From assembly GCF_900090195.1 (NCBI RefSeq), contig NZ_LT607803.1:5978229-6042228 (forward strand): a stretch of 64,000 bases of DNA, read 5' to 3'. Shown here one piece after another: positions 16,657 to 26,675 of the stretch. The notes beneath the pieces are model-generated. The model was not told the origin of the DNA. It worked only from the letters and a program-made list of their open reading frames with translations, and searched no databases. Source of the stretch: Variovorax sp. HW608. GTDB taxonomy: Bacteria; Pseudomonadota; Gammaproteobacteria; Burkholderiales; Burkholderiaceae_C. Numbering within the stretch: position 1 is the stretch's first letter; the number at the start of each line of letters is the position of its first letter. The position numbers were made by a program, and so were the translations under genes.

Positions 16657-18227
16657 GTGAGCACGCACGGCGTCCAGAGCCCGGCCGACCCGGCGCCCGC
16701 GCGGGCCGTGCTGGAAGTGCACGCCATCGGCAAGGACTATGCAGGACCGGTGCTGGACGGCGTCTCGCTCGCGCTGCACGCCGGCGAAGTGCTGGCCCTC
16801 ACGGGCGAGAACGGCGCCGGCAAGAGCACGCTGTCCAAGATCATCGGCGGGCTCGTGCAGCCCACACGCGGCACGATGCTGTTGCAAGGCCAGCCTTTCC
16901 GGCCGCTCTCGCGCCGTGCGGCCGAGCGCCAGGGCGTGCGCATGGTGATGCAGGAGCTGGGACTGGTGGGCACGCTGTCGGTCGCGGAAAACCTGCTGCT
17001 CGACCGCCTGCCGAGCCGCGCGGGCTGGATCCGGCGCGGGCAGCTGCACGCGCTGGCCGAGCGGCAACTGGAGCGCATCGGCCTCGAGCACATCGACCCA
17101 GCCACGCCCACCGCGCGGCTCGGTATCGGCCAGCAGCAGATGGTCGAGATCGCGCGCAACCTGCAGGACGACACGCGTGTGCTGCTGTTCGACGAGCCCA
17201 CCGCGATGCTCACGCCACGCGAGACGGCGCACCTGTTCGAGCAGATCGAGCTGCTGAAGGCGCGTGGCGTGGCCATCGTCTACGTGTCGCACCGGCTGGA
17301 GGAACTGCAGCGCATCGCCGACCGGGTGGCGGTGCTGCGCGACGGCCGCCTGGTCGACCTGAGGCCCATGGCCGGGGTGCGCGAGTCCGAGCTGGTGGAA
17401 CGCATGGTCGGCCGCGCGGTGCACGAGCATGAAGGACGGCCGCGGCGCGCCGGGGGCCCGGTGCTGATGCGCGCGCATGGCATCGGCCGGGCGAACGCAG
17501 TGCATGGCGTCGATCTCGAGCTGCGTGCCGGCGAAGTGATGGGCCTGGCCGGCCTGGTGGGCTCCGGCCGCACGGAGCTGGTGCGCCTGTTGTTCGGCGC
17601 CGACCAGGCCGATCGTGGCGAGATCACGCTGCACCCGCCGGCGCAGGAGCAGGCGGTGCTGTACCGGGGCCGCGGCTGGCACTCTCCCATGCAGGCGATC
17701 CGGGCCGGCGTCGGCCTGGTGACGGAAGACCGCAAGTCGCAGGGCCTGCTGCTGCCGCAGTCGATCCGCGTCAATACCACGCTGAGCGACCTGAAGGCCG
17801 TCTCGCGCGGCGGCTGGCTGCAGCGCGCCAGCGAGCGCGGCATCGCGCGCCGGCTGGTGGAGCTGCTGCGCATCCGCTCGCGCGACATCGAGCAGCCGGC
17901 GGCCACGCTCAGCGGCGGGAACCAGCAGAAGGTGGTGTTCGCGCGCTGGCTGCACCGCGAGTGCAAGGTATTGCTGCTCGACGAGCCCACGCGCGGCGTG
18001 GACGTCGGGGCGCGCGCCGACCTGTACGCCGAGCTCGACCGCATGACCGATGCCGGCAAGGCCTTGCTGATGGTTTCCAGCGACCTGCGCGAGCTGATGG
18101 CGATGTGCGACCGCATCGGCGTGATGAGCGCCGGCCGGCTCGTGGCCGTCTTCGAGCGCGGGCGGTGGAGCGAGCAATCCCTGCTGGCCGCCGCCTTCAC
18201 CCCGAATCCCAGCAACGCCTCCACATC

Positions 18228-18231
<4 letters not shown>
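16657..18231 (+). CDS. rbsA: Ribose ABC transporter ATP-binding protein
   Basis: 524 residues with two fused ABC domains, as usual for sugar importers of the CUT2 class. The first has Walker A TGENGAGKSTLS, Q-loop region QELGLVGTLSVAENLLL and Walker B VLLFDEPTAMLT. The second has a degenerate P-loop (GLVGSGRTELVRLLFGADQA), a clear signature LSGGNQQKVVFARWL and Walker B VLLLDEPTRGVDVG. It powers import through RbsC. The GTG start lies 19 bp after rbsB, and the stop overlaps rbsC as ATGA. Confidence 0.93.
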
Positions 18232-19223
<992 letters not shown>

Positions 19224-19232
19224 TTCGCTTCC

Positions 19233-20333
19233 ATGGCCAACATCAAGGACGTCGCCCTCCACGCCGGAGTCTCCGTGACCACCGTGTCGCATGTGCTGAA
19301 CGCCACCCGCCACGTCAGCCCCCAGGTGCGCGAGCGGGTGGAGCAGGCCATCCGCGACCTGCGCTACGTGCCGAACGCCATGGCGCGCAGCCTCAAGAGC
19401 AACACCAGCTCCACGCTGGGCATGCTGATACCCAACAGCTCCAACCCCTACTTCGCCGAGATCGTGCGCATCGTGGAGGACCGCTGCTTCGCCGCCGGCT
19501 ACACCCTGGTGCTGTGCAACACCGACGACGAGCCGCAGCGCCAGCGCGTCTATCTCCAGGTGCTGGCCGAGCGCCGCATCGACGGGCTGATCGTGGTGTC
19601 CACCGGCGCCGGGGACGACGCCACGCTGGCGCGCCAGCTGCACGGCCTGCGCGTGCCGGCGGTGCTGGTGGACCGCGAAGTCGCCGATCCCGCCTGCGAC
19701 CTGGTGGAGACCGCGCACATGCAAGGCGGCCTGCTGGCGGTGCGCCATCTTCTTTCGCTGGGCCACCGCCAGATCGCCTGCATCGGCGGACCGGCCGGCG
19801 TGCTGCCCAGCGAGCAGCGGATCGAGGGCTGGCGCCTGGCCCTGGCCGAAGGCGGCGCCAGCGTCGCGGCGGGAAATCCCGGTGCGCTGCTGTGGCGCGG
19901 CGGCTTCACCAGCCAGGGCGGCTACGAGGCGATGCACGCCCTCCTCCGCGCCGAGCACAAGCCCACGGCGGTGTTCGTCTGCAACGACCTGATGGCCATC
20001 GGCGCATTGCGCGCCGTGCACGAGAGCGGGCTGCACGTGCCCGACGACATCTCGATCGTCGGCTTCGACGACATCGAGCTTTCCGCCTACACCAGCCCCG
20101 CGCTGACCACGGTGGCGCAGCCCAAGGAGCGCATCGGCGCGCTGGCGGTCGACATGCTGCTCGAGCGCATCGGCGACCGGCGCCACGAGGCACGCAAGGT
20201 CGTGCTGCAACCGGAGCTGCGGGTGCGCGCATCGACCGCGCGGCACCCCGGCCAGGCCCGGCGGGGCACGGTCGCCCCTGCGGCGGCGGCCGCGGCAGCC
20301 ACGGCCAGGCCGAGAAAGGATGGTGTCCGGTGA
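19233..20333 (+). CDS. rbsR: LacI-family repressor of the ribose operon
   Basis: 366 residues. The LacI helix-turn-helix and hinge are clear at the N-terminus (MANIKDVALHAGVSVTTVSH, then ARSLKSNTSSTLGM). A periplasmic-binding-like effector domain follows, with LIPNSSNPYFAEIVRIVEDR and the C-terminal signature DDISIVGFDDIELSAYTSPALT. An extra Ala-rich tail of about 25 residues is unusual. It should bind the palindrome at 15569-15594 and release it on binding ribose. Placement inside the operon, between transporter and kinase, gives autoregulation. Its stop overlaps rbsK as GTGA. Confidence 0.92.
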   Translation: MANIKDVALHAGVSVTTVSHVLNATRHVSPQVRERVEQAIRDLRYVPNAMARSLKSNTSSTLGMLIPNSSNPYFAEIVRIVEDRCFAAGYTLVLCNTDDEPQRQRVYLQVLAERRIDGLIVVSTGAGDDATLARQLHGLRVPAVLVDREVADPACDLVETAHMQGGLLAVRHLLSLGHRQIACIGGPAGVLPSEQRIEGWRLALAEGGASVAAGNPGALLWRGGFTSQGGYEAMHALLRAEHKPTAVFVCNDLMAIGALRAVHESGLHVPDDISIVGFDDIELSAYTSPALTTVAQPKERIGALAVDMLLERIGDRRHEARKVVLQPELRVRASTARHPGQARRGTVAPAAAAAAATARPRKDGVR

Positions 20334-21292
20334 CTGCCGTCCAGGACGCGGCGCACGACGCGCCGCCACGCATCGTGGTGCTGGGAAGCATCAACATGGA
20401 CCTGGTCATGCGCGTGCCGCACGCGCCCGCCGCGGGCGAGACGCTGCTGGGCCATTCGATCGGCACCATCGCCGGCGGCAAGGGCGCCAACCAGGCCGTG
20501 AGCTGCGCGCGCCAGGGCGCCCGCGTGCAGATGATCGGCTGCGTGGGCGAGGACGCCAACGGCGCCGCCCTGCGCGAGGCGCTGGCGCGTGAAGGCGTCG
20601 ACACGGCCCAGGTGCGCACGGTGGCGGACGCCTCGACCGGCGTCGCGCTGATCCTCGTCGAGGACAGCGGCCAGAACCGCATCGTGATGGTCCCGGGCGC
20701 CAATGCCCGTCTGGAGGTCGACCCGGGCGCGCTGGGCGCGCAGTTGCGCGATGCCGCGTTCCTGGTGCTGCAGTTCGAAACGCCGCTGGAACAGATCGGC
20801 CACGCGATCGCCGCTGCGCGCGAGGCCGGATGCAAGGTCATGCTCAATCCATCGCCGGTGCAGGACTTTGCCCAGAGCTGGTGGCCCTGCATCGACACCC
20901 TGGTCGTCAACGAGCTTGAGGCCCAGGCCCTGTCCGGCCTGCGCGCCGACGCACCGCAAGAGGCCGCGCAGGCGGGCCGCGCGTTGCGCGCCCGCGGGGC
21001 ACGGCGCGTCGTGGTGACGATGGGCGCGCTGGGCGCAGTGGCGGTGGACGAGGCCGGCGCGCGGCATCACCCTGCGCCGGCCGTCCAGCCGGTGGACAGC
21101 ACCGCCGCGGGCGACACGCTGCTGGGCGCCCTCGCGGCTGCGCTGGCCGAAGGCGCGGACCTCGACGCGGCGCTGAGCACGGGAATCCGCGCCGCGGCAC
21201 TGTGCGTGCAGCGTGCCGGCGCACAGCCGTCCATCCCGCATCGCGATGAGGTGCTGCGCGGCCCTCGCCCGCCCGACTGGAGGCCCTTGTGA
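20330..21292 (+). CDS. rbsK: Ribokinase
   Basis: 320-residue PfkB-family sugar kinase. The GTG start at 20330 overlaps the rbsR stop and follows GAGAAAGGATG. Both family signatures are present: GGKGANQAVSCARQGARVQM near the N-terminus and DSTAAGDTLLGALAAALAEG near the C-terminus, the latter with the catalytic aspartate in GD. It converts D-ribose to ribose-5-phosphate, feeding the pentose phosphate pathway. The family's usual DTTGAGD is DSTAAGD here, a mild change. Its stop overlaps rbsD. Confidence 0.93.
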   Translation: MTAVQDAAHDAPPRIVVLGSINMDLVMRVPHAPAAGETLLGHSIGTIAGGKGANQAVSCARQGARVQMIGCVGEDANGAALREALAREGVDTAQVRTVADASTGVALILVEDSGQNRIVMVPGANARLEVDPGALGAQLRDAAFLVLQFETPLEQIGHAIAAAREAGCKVMLNPSPVQDFAQSWWPCIDTLVVNELEAQALSGLRADAPQEAAQAGRALRARGARRVVVTMGALGAVAVDEAGARHHPAPAVQPVDSTAAGDTLLGALAAALAEGADLDAALSTGIRAAALCVQRAGAQPSIPHRDEVLRGPRPPDWRPL

Positions 21293-21681
21293 AACGCACG
21301 CATCTGTTGCATTCGGACCTCTCGCACGTGATCGCCTCGCTCGGGCATGGCGACATGCTGGTGCTCGGCGACGCGGGCTTGCCCATCCCGGAGGGGCCGC
21401 GGCGCATCGACCTGGCCGTGGCACGCGGCATCCCCCGGCTCACCGACGTGCTGGACGCCGTCCTCTCGGAGATGGAGGTCGAGCACCTCGTCATCGCGCA
21501 GGAGGCGCTCGACCCGGGCGATGGCCTGCCCTTCTGGTTTCCGCGCAGCCTGGGGATCACGCCGCAGACGCTGACGCACGAGGCGTTCAAGCAGCGCAGC
21601 GCCGCCGCCCGCGCGATCGTGCGCACCGGTGAATGCACGCCCTACGCCAACATCATCCTGGTGGCCGGCGTGCGCTTCTAG
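21289..21681 (+). CDS. rbsD: D-ribose pyranase
   Basis: 130-residue RbsD/FucU-family protein. MKRTHLLHSDLSHVIASLGH carries the conserved His used in catalysis, GDAGLPIPEG is a family motif, and GECTPYANIILVAGV is the C-terminal signature. It interconverts pyranose and furanose ribose, giving ribokinase its substrate. The GTG start overlaps the rbsK stop, making it the last gene of the operon. Confidence 0.93.
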   Translation: MKRTHLLHSDLSHVIASLGHGDMLVLGDAGLPIPEGPRRIDLAVARGIPRLTDVLDAVLSEMEVEHLVIAQEALDPGDGLPFWFPRSLGITPQTLTHEAFKQRSAAARAIVRTGECTPYANIILVAGVRF

Positions 21682-21694
21682 GCCCGGGCCGCCC

Positions 21695-21716
21695 GAGCGC
21701 AAGCCGATCGGCGCTC
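21695..21716. terminator. Weak hairpin between convergent rbsD and SRPBCC genes
   Basis: GAGCGC at 21695-21700 pairs with GCGCTC at 21711-21716 with a 10-base loop, between two genes that converge. No T-run follows, and the arm runs into the stop codon of the minus-strand gene. It could slow or end transcription from either side, but this is weak. Confidence 0.3.
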
Positions 21717-22272
21717 AGGGTCCTTTCTGGGCATCGCGGCGCTCGATCTCCCTGACCATCGCGTCGAATTGATTCGCAACGAGGTTGCGCACGACCATCT
21801 TGCCGATCACCGGCGGGATCGCGAAGTCGGGCACCAGCCGGCCCGAGTAGCTCAGCCGCACGGCGCCCGACGGAAGGCTCTCGAGCGTGTAGCGGCCGTC
21901 CATCTCCCGCAGGTTGCCGCCGACAGCGCGTGCCGCAACCCACCGTTCGGGGGACTCGACGACCGCAAGCTTCGCCTCCACCGGCTGCCTGAAGAACAGG
22001 AAGCTGAACTCGCCGGTCTGCTCGACGAGGAGGCGGTCGGCGTCGCGCCGCACCACGCGCGAGCTGCGCATGGAAGGAATGAACTCCGCGAGATGGTCGT
22101 AGTCGGTGATGACCTTCCACGCGGTGTGCGGGTCCACCAGCATCTCGGCGCTCGCCGTCACGCTGATGGATTCGCCGTGGCCGTCGGCCTCGATCTGCTG
22201 CGTGCTCGGCGATGCATGGACGCACAACGCCCCGCAGAGCATCATGAGGACGGTGCGGACACGCGGTTTCAA
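21715..22272 (-). CDS. Secreted SRPBCC / polyketide cyclase-like protein
   Basis: 185 residues. A signal peptide (MKPRVRTVLMMLCGALCVHA) is followed by an SRPBCC-type fold of the START/cyclase kind: VDPHTAWKVITDYDHLAEFI, SSRVVRRDADRLLVEQTGEF, RYTLESLPSGAVRLSYSGRL and the closing helix GKMVVRNLVANQFDAMVREI. Such domains bind hydrophobic small molecules; an exported form probably works in the periplasm. It starts 4 bp after the TPR gene and is the last gene of the long minus-strand envelope run. The exact ligand is unknown. Confidence 0.78.
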   Translation of the reverse strand: MKPRVRTVLMMLCGALCVHASPSTQQIEADGHGESISVTASAEMLVDPHTAWKVITDYDHLAEFIPSMRSSRVVRRDADRLLVEQTGEFSFLFFRQPVEAKLAVVESPERWVAARAVGGNLREMDGRYTLESLPSGAVRLSYSGRLVPDFAIPPVIGKMVVRNLVANQFDAMVREIERRDAQKGP

Positions 22273-22276
22273 GGCG

Positions 22277-22807
22277 TCAGGATCCTGCCTTCGCGTGCTG
22301 GCTGCGGTACTTCGCGATCGCCGATTTCAGGTCGCTTTTTTCTTCGCAGGGGAAGAAGCAGAGCGACTCCAGCACCTTCAATTCCTGCTCGGCCCGGGCG
22401 AGATCCCCCATCTGCAGGTAGGCCTCGCCAAGGTATTCGTGCGCGCCCTTGTGCTTCGGATTGATCTTCAGCGCCTTGTCGTAATCGGTCAGCGCGACCT
22501 CGACCTGCCCCACCTTCCTGTGCGCGTGGCCGAGTTCGTTCCAGGCATCGGCGTCGCCAGGGCTGCGCTGCAGGTAGACGGTCATGTGCGCGACGACCTG
22601 CTGCCAGTCCTGCTTCTTGACGGCGGTCATGCCGGCCTGGAAATCGGGATCCGGGTTGTAGGCCTGGCTCCCCCCGTCTCCGCCCCCTCCCCCTCCTCCG
22701 CCACCACCACCTCCTCCTCCTCCTCCTCCCCCACCGCCGGCGGCCAGGGCGGACAGGCTGAAGGCGAGCGACATGGCAGAAATGCAAACAACAAGCGAGC
22801 GTTTCAT
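22277..22807 (-). CDS. Secreted TPR protein with a long polyglycine tract
   Basis: 176 residues. The signal peptide MKRSLVVCISAMSLAFSLSA is followed directly by about 20 consecutive glycines and then GDGGSQAYNPDPDFQAG. The rest forms about three tetratricopeptide repeats (AVKKQDWQQVVAHMTVYLQR, AWNELGHAHRKVGQVEVALT, AHEYLGEAYLQMGDLARAEQ) for protein-protein contact in the periplasm. Two cysteines occur near the C-terminus (ESLCFFPCEE). The glycine run is encoded by a repetitive GGA/GGC stretch likely to vary in length by slippage. Confidence 0.82.
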   Translation of the reverse strand: MKRSLVVCISAMSLAFSLSALAAGGGGGGGGGGGGGGGGGGGGDGGSQAYNPDPDFQAGMTAVKKQDWQQVVAHMTVYLQRSPGDADAWNELGHAHRKVGQVEVALTDYDKALKINPKHKGAHEYLGEAYLQMGDLARAEQELKVLESLCFFPCEEKSDLKSAIAKYRSQHAKAGS

Positions 22808-22838
22808 GGTGAGTTGCTCCTGCATGGATGATGGGACC

Positions 22839-23999
22839 CTAGCGGTTGTCGATGCGCCCGTAGACGCCATGCGCGCCTCCGCCGGGCCCCGCGGCGAAGA
22901 ACAGCGTGTTGGCGGGCTGGTTGTTGAGCCCGTTTCCGAACGCAATCCCGTGCAGTCCGTCGATCGCGACGGGGTTTCCATCCGACATCGACAGCGTCCC
23001 CATCATTGCACCATTCGTGGGATTGAACGCATTGACCTTACCGTCGCCGGCATTGGCCACCAGCAATGCGCCGCTGAAGGGCCCGAAGTCGGCCGGCGCC
23101 ATGGCCATGCCCCACGGGGCGTTCAATGCGCTGCCGGGCGGAATGAGCCGGCTGACAAGGTTGCCGGACGTGTCGAAGACGTCGACGGCGCCCTGCCCGG
23201 CCCCCGCCTGCGCGTTCTGGCCCGAAGAGTCCTGCCTGGCGTAGCTGACGTAGATCCGGCCGCCGATCGTCTGGATGCCGTAAGGGGCGTAGCCGGCCGG
23301 CAATGCCTGATCCGCGAAGCCGACCGCGGCCGCGCGTTGCGTGAAGCTGGAATCGAACATGTCGACCTTCCCGTTGTGGAAATCTGCCGCGTAGAGCATG
23401 TCCGACGCGCCCTGGCTCGCAATGGCCAGGCCCGTGTAGAGCCTGCCGGTGCCACCACCGTCGAAGACCGTGACCGCGTGGGTCGCGTCGACAGCGGGCG
23501 ACCAGCCGGACAAGGTTCCCGCCCGCCCCGCGAAGATGAAGGCGCTCGCGCCCGACACGCCGGCCTTTGTCACCATGAAGTCCTGGTGGCCATTGAAGAC
23601 GATGCCGGTCGGCATGGCGGCGCCGGCATTGCCGGGCGGAATCGCGACCACGAGCGATTGCGGCGTGCCGCTGCCGTCGTAAAGCGTCGAGCTCGAGGTC
23701 CCGGCGTTCGCCACCCAGACGAAGGCCTGCGGGTTGAAGGCCACGCCCCAGGCATTGACGAGATTCGGATCGGTCTTCGAGTTGGCGTAAAGACTGTTCC
23801 CGGCTGCGAGGTCGGATACGAGGTTGGTGGCGACGTAGCTCCTGCCGGTCGGAGTGCCGCCACCCATGGGCATGATGGCGCCGCCGTAGCCGGTGGCGGC
23901 GACCCCGCCGCCTCCATAGCCACCACCGCCGCCGCAGGCGGCCAGGACAATCGCGCTCGCACAGGCGAGGCCGTACAACTTCAGGCAAGAGGCGCTCAT
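22839..23999 (-). CDS. TIGR03118-family lipoprotein
   Basis: 386 residues starting at ATG 23999 behind AGGAAACGCAA. A lipoprotein signal (LACASAIVLAAC) ends at a lipobox cysteine followed by a glycine-rich linker. The body has repeated beta-propeller-like blades: LVNAWGVAFNPQAFVWVANA, PTGIVFNGHQDFMVTKAGVS, YTGLAIASQGASDMLYAADF, FGPFSGALLVANAGDGKVNA and GLHGIAFGNGLNNQPANTLF. This pattern matches the TIGR03118 family of unknown function. It is likely anchored in the outer or inner membrane facing the periplasm. Its neighbours are a TorF porin and a TPR protein. Confidence 0.85.
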   Translation of the reverse strand: MSASCLKLYGLACASAIVLAACGGGGGYGGGGVAATGYGGAIMPMGGGTPTGRSYVATNLVSDLAAGNSLYANSKTDPNLVNAWGVAFNPQAFVWVANAGTSSSTLYDGSGTPQSLVVAIPPGNAGAAMPTGIVFNGHQDFMVTKAGVSGASAFIFAGRAGTLSGWSPAVDATHAVTVFDGGGTGRLYTGLAIASQGASDMLYAADFHNGKVDMFDSSFTQRAAAVGFADQALPAGYAPYGIQTIGGRIYVSYARQDSSGQNAQAGAGQGAVDVFDTSGNLVSRLIPPGSALNAPWGMAMAPADFGPFSGALLVANAGDGKVNAFNPTNGAMMGTLSMSDGNPVAIDGLHGIAFGNGLNNQPANTLFFAAGPGGGAHGVYGRIDNR

Positions 24000-24068
24000 T
24001 TGCGTTTCCTTTCGGACTCGGACCCGGTGTATTCCGGGCCGAGTCCGCAAGGTTCATTGGCGCGGGCT

Positions 24069-24767
24069 TCAGAAGCTGATGGCGGCAGTGAGGACGAGTC
24101 CCCCGCGCGACCCGTGCCCGTACAACGTCGGGTAGACGGCGCTGCGGTCGCCGCCGACCCACTCGAGCCGCACTTCCCACGCGTCGCGCGCGATGGCCAG
24201 CCCCAGGCTGCCGTCGAGGCTCGGCTCATTGCCTTCCGTGCGGACGCCGCCGATCCGCTGCAGGGCACCCGCATGGGCCGTCACGCGAATGAGCGGCGAC
24301 AGGGGCAGCCCGACGTTGAATTCGCCGTAGAGCGTGCGGGCGCCGCTGCCGAAATAGTCGGGTGAATAGTGCAGCCGCATGCTCCACCGCTCGCCGTTCA
24401 GCCCCGTGAACACTTCGCCGTAGTCGTAGTACGAATCGGCGCCGAAGTGGACGCCGGTGGCGCCCGCTTCCCAGCCGATGCGATCCGACAGCCGCCCTGC
24501 GTAACCCGCATAGCCGAGCACCTGCACCTGGCCTCGTGCGTACGGGCCCAGCGACACGCCCGCCAGCGATGCACCGGCGAACCAGCCGCTTGGGTGGTCA
24601 TAGCCGAGGCCCAGGCGAAGGGTCGGCCGATCGTCGCTCAGCGACACGCCGCGGTAACGGTAGTCCGACAGGAACGCGATGCTCCCACCGGCCTGCGCGA
24701 ACGCAACGCCGCAGGCGAGGCACAGCACTGGGCCGAGCGCGACGACCCGCAGGCCGGCGGTCGGCAT
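24069..24767 (-). CDS. TorF-family putative outer-membrane porin
   Basis: 232-residue exported beta-barrel. A signal peptide (VVALGPVLCLACGVAFAQA) is followed by amphipathic strands such as SIAFLSDYRYRGVSLSDDRP, the family's opening motif, and WFAGASLAGVSLG; it ends in phenylalanine (LTAAISF), the usual C-terminal signal for the barrel assembly machinery. The start lies 2 bp downstream of the S8 peptidase stop, so the two are co-transcribed. Substrate unknown. Confidence 0.82.
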   Translation of the reverse strand: MPTAGLRVVALGPVLCLACGVAFAQAGGSIAFLSDYRYRGVSLSDDRPTLRLGLGYDHPSGWFAGASLAGVSLGPYARGQVQVLGYAGYAGRLSDRIGWEAGATGVHFGADSYYDYGEVFTGLNGERWSMRLHYSPDYFGSGARTLYGEFNVGLPLSPLIRVTAHAGALQRIGGVRTEGNEPSLDGSLGLAIARDAWEVRLEWVGGDRSAVYPTLYGHGSRGGLVLTAAISF

Positions 24768-24768
24768 G

Positions 24769-26010
24769 TCACTGACGAACGTTGGGTGATGTCGAGGAAC
24801 GCGTCATGGTGCGGACGCAGGTCTCACTGCCTGCGACGCGTGCGAGTGTGGCACACGCGTCGACACTTCCGCCGGGAAAAGAGACGACGCTGGCGAGCGC
24901 GGGCGGCGCTCCGTGCGCCGGCGCCCGCTCGCGCATCAGGGCGAACAGCCCCGCCACATGGGCGGTGGCGAACGACGAGCCCGAGACGAGGTTCCAGCGG
25001 CCGCCGGGCAGGCTGGCCAGCACATCGCGTCCCGGCGCGACCAGGACGCCGGGCAGCGCCGATTCGCGGGACTCGTCGGTGACTGCCACGACACCGGCAT
25101 GCGAGGCCGGGAAGCCTCCGTCCGGGGCGCGTCGATCGAAGGCACCGATCACGCTGATGTTGCGCGAAAGCGCTGCGTCCAGCAGCCTGTCGAGCAGACG
25201 ATCGCGCGGCCCGCTCAGGCTCAGGTTGATGACGTCGGCGTCGTGCGTGATAGCGAAGTGCAAGGCCATGGCCAGGCTCAGGCTCGTGCACAAGGTGGAC
25301 TGGCTGCTTTCCTGCCAGCAGGCGCGCAGTGCGAGCAAGCGCGCATCGGGCGCCACGCCGACGATGCCGACCCGGTTGTCGGCGCGCGCAGCGATGACAC
25401 CCGCGACCGCCGTGCCGTGGTCTTCGGGCAATTCGCCGCGGCCGTTGACGAAGTTCTCGTTCAACGCCACCTGGCCTTCGAGATCGGGATGGTGGACGTC
25501 GACGCGGCTGTCGATCACTGCGACCCGCACGTTGCGGCCGGTCGAGATCTCGTGCAGGTCCTCCAGGTGCCAGGCCTGCGCCGCCGGCTGCAGCGTGAAC
25601 ATCGGATCGTCATGGCCGCGTGCCCGAAAGACGTTCATGGGCTGGGCCCAGGCGACGCGCGGGTCGCGGGAAAGCGCCTCGGCCACGCGTTCGAGTTCCT
25701 GGTCGCCCGGCACGTTCATGACGAAGCAGTCCACGCCCAACAGCGGCAGCGCCCAGTCCGTGACCAGCACCAGCCCATGCTCGCGCGCCAGCGCGGCGGC
25801 CACGCGGCGCCGTGCCCCATGCGCGGGGCCGTCGCCGTAGCCGCCCGAATAGGCGCTCTCGGGCCGGTAGTGCTCCTGCGGCAGGAGCAGGAACAGCAGG
25901 ACCTGCTGGCCGCCGGTTGCCGATGGGCCTGTCGGTTCGGCCGGCTCGGCGCTCGCCGGCGGCTGCACCGCGAGCAGCGCGAGCAGGCATGCGACCCGGA
26001 GCCACTTCAT
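24769..26010 (-). CDS. Periplasmic S8 (subtilisin-like) serine peptidase
   Basis: 413 residues. A signal peptide (MKWLRVACLLALLAVQPPAS) is followed by an inhibitor-like propeptide (VDCFVMNVPGDQELERVAEA) and the catalytic domain. The triad is visible: Asp167 in VRVAVIDSRVD, His198 in DHGTAVAG and Ser346 in SGSSFATAHVAG. The Asn usually forming the oxyanion hole is not found; the corresponding stretch reads ISVIGAFDRR, with Asp in its place. The ATG overlaps the anti-sigma gene stop as ATGA, so the peptidase is coupled to its regulators. It could process envelope proteins or the anti-sigma factor itself. Confidence 0.88.
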   Translation of the reverse strand: MKWLRVACLLALLAVQPPASAEPAEPTGPSATGGQQVLLFLLLPQEHYRPESAYSGGYGDGPAHGARRRVAAALAREHGLVLVTDWALPLLGVDCFVMNVPGDQELERVAEALSRDPRVAWAQPMNVFRARGHDDPMFTLQPAAQAWHLEDLHEISTGRNVRVAVIDSRVDVHHPDLEGQVALNENFVNGRGELPEDHGTAVAGVIAARADNRVGIVGVAPDARLLALRACWQESSQSTLCTSLSLAMALHFAITHDADVINLSLSGPRDRLLDRLLDAALSRNISVIGAFDRRAPDGGFPASHAGVVAVTDESRESALPGVLVAPGRDVLASLPGGRWNLVSGSSFATAHVAGLFALMRERAPAHGAPPALASVVSFPGGSVDACATLARVAGSETCVRTMTRSSTSPNVRQ

Positions 26011-26675
26011 GGCGTCATCCGGCCGTCGAGCGCTTCGACGAGCGTCACGGCTTGTTCCTGCCGCAGCTGCTCCACCGCGGCAGTCTCGAGGTCGACCGGC
26101 ACCGCCAGCACGTAGGCACCGGTGGTGGTCGGTCCATAGACCAGCCGCGCCTGGGCGGTGCGCAGCACGCGCCGCATCTCCTGCTCGGTGGCCTCGGGCC
26201 GGAACCTCACGATCAGGCGCCCGACGCTGGCGGAAGCGGGCGGCCCCGCAGGCCCGCCAAGCGCCCGGTACGGCGGTTCGGGCGACTGCTGCGCGATCAG
26301 CAGGCCACCCAGGGTCGCGACCAGGACGCACTGGGCCAGCAAGGCCCAGCGCGTCCACCGCGGACCTTCGAGCCAGCGATCGCGCAGACGCGCCAGCAAG
26401 CCTTCGCTCGGCCGCGGCGGCGCGCTGCCCGCGATGCGTGCGCGCAAGGCAGCGAATCCCTGGTCGACATCGCCCGGGGTATCGATGTCGGCCGAATACG
26501 CCGACTGCAGCTCGCGCTCGAGTGCCAGCTCCGCGCGACAGCGCGGGCATTCAGCCAGGTGGTTCTCGACGCGGGCACGTTCCTCTGCATCGAGACTCTC
26601 GCTGACATACCAGGCGAGCATCGACTGCACCTTCCGATGGATGCCGGTATCGAAGGGGACCACACGCCCGCTCAT
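26007..26675 (-). CDS. Zinc-finger anti-sigma factor with an I9-like C-terminal domain
   Basis: 222 residues from ATG 26675, six bases after GGAGGG; the ATG at 26681 is too close to that site. The N-terminal ASD domain has the zinc motif His39-x3-Cys43-x2-Cys46 (HLAECPRC). One membrane helix spans about 110-128 (WALLAQCVLVATLGGLLIAQ). The periplasmic end (about 152-216; LIVRFRPEATEQEMRRVLRT, YVLAVPVDLETAAVEQLRQE) looks like a peptidase I9 inhibitor/propeptide domain, matching the S8 peptidase next door. The protein should hold the ECF sigma factor inactive at the membrane. Confidence 0.85.
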   Translation of the reverse strand: MSGRVVPFDTGIHRKVQSMLAWYVSESLDAEERARVENHLAECPRCRAELALERELQSAYSADIDTPGDVDQGFAALRARIAGSAPPRPSEGLLARLRDRWLEGPRWTRWALLAQCVLVATLGGLLIAQQSPEPPYRALGGPAGPPASASVGRLIVRFRPEATEQEMRRVLRTAQARLVYGPTTTGAYVLAVPVDLETAAVEQLRQEQAVTLVEALDGRMTP

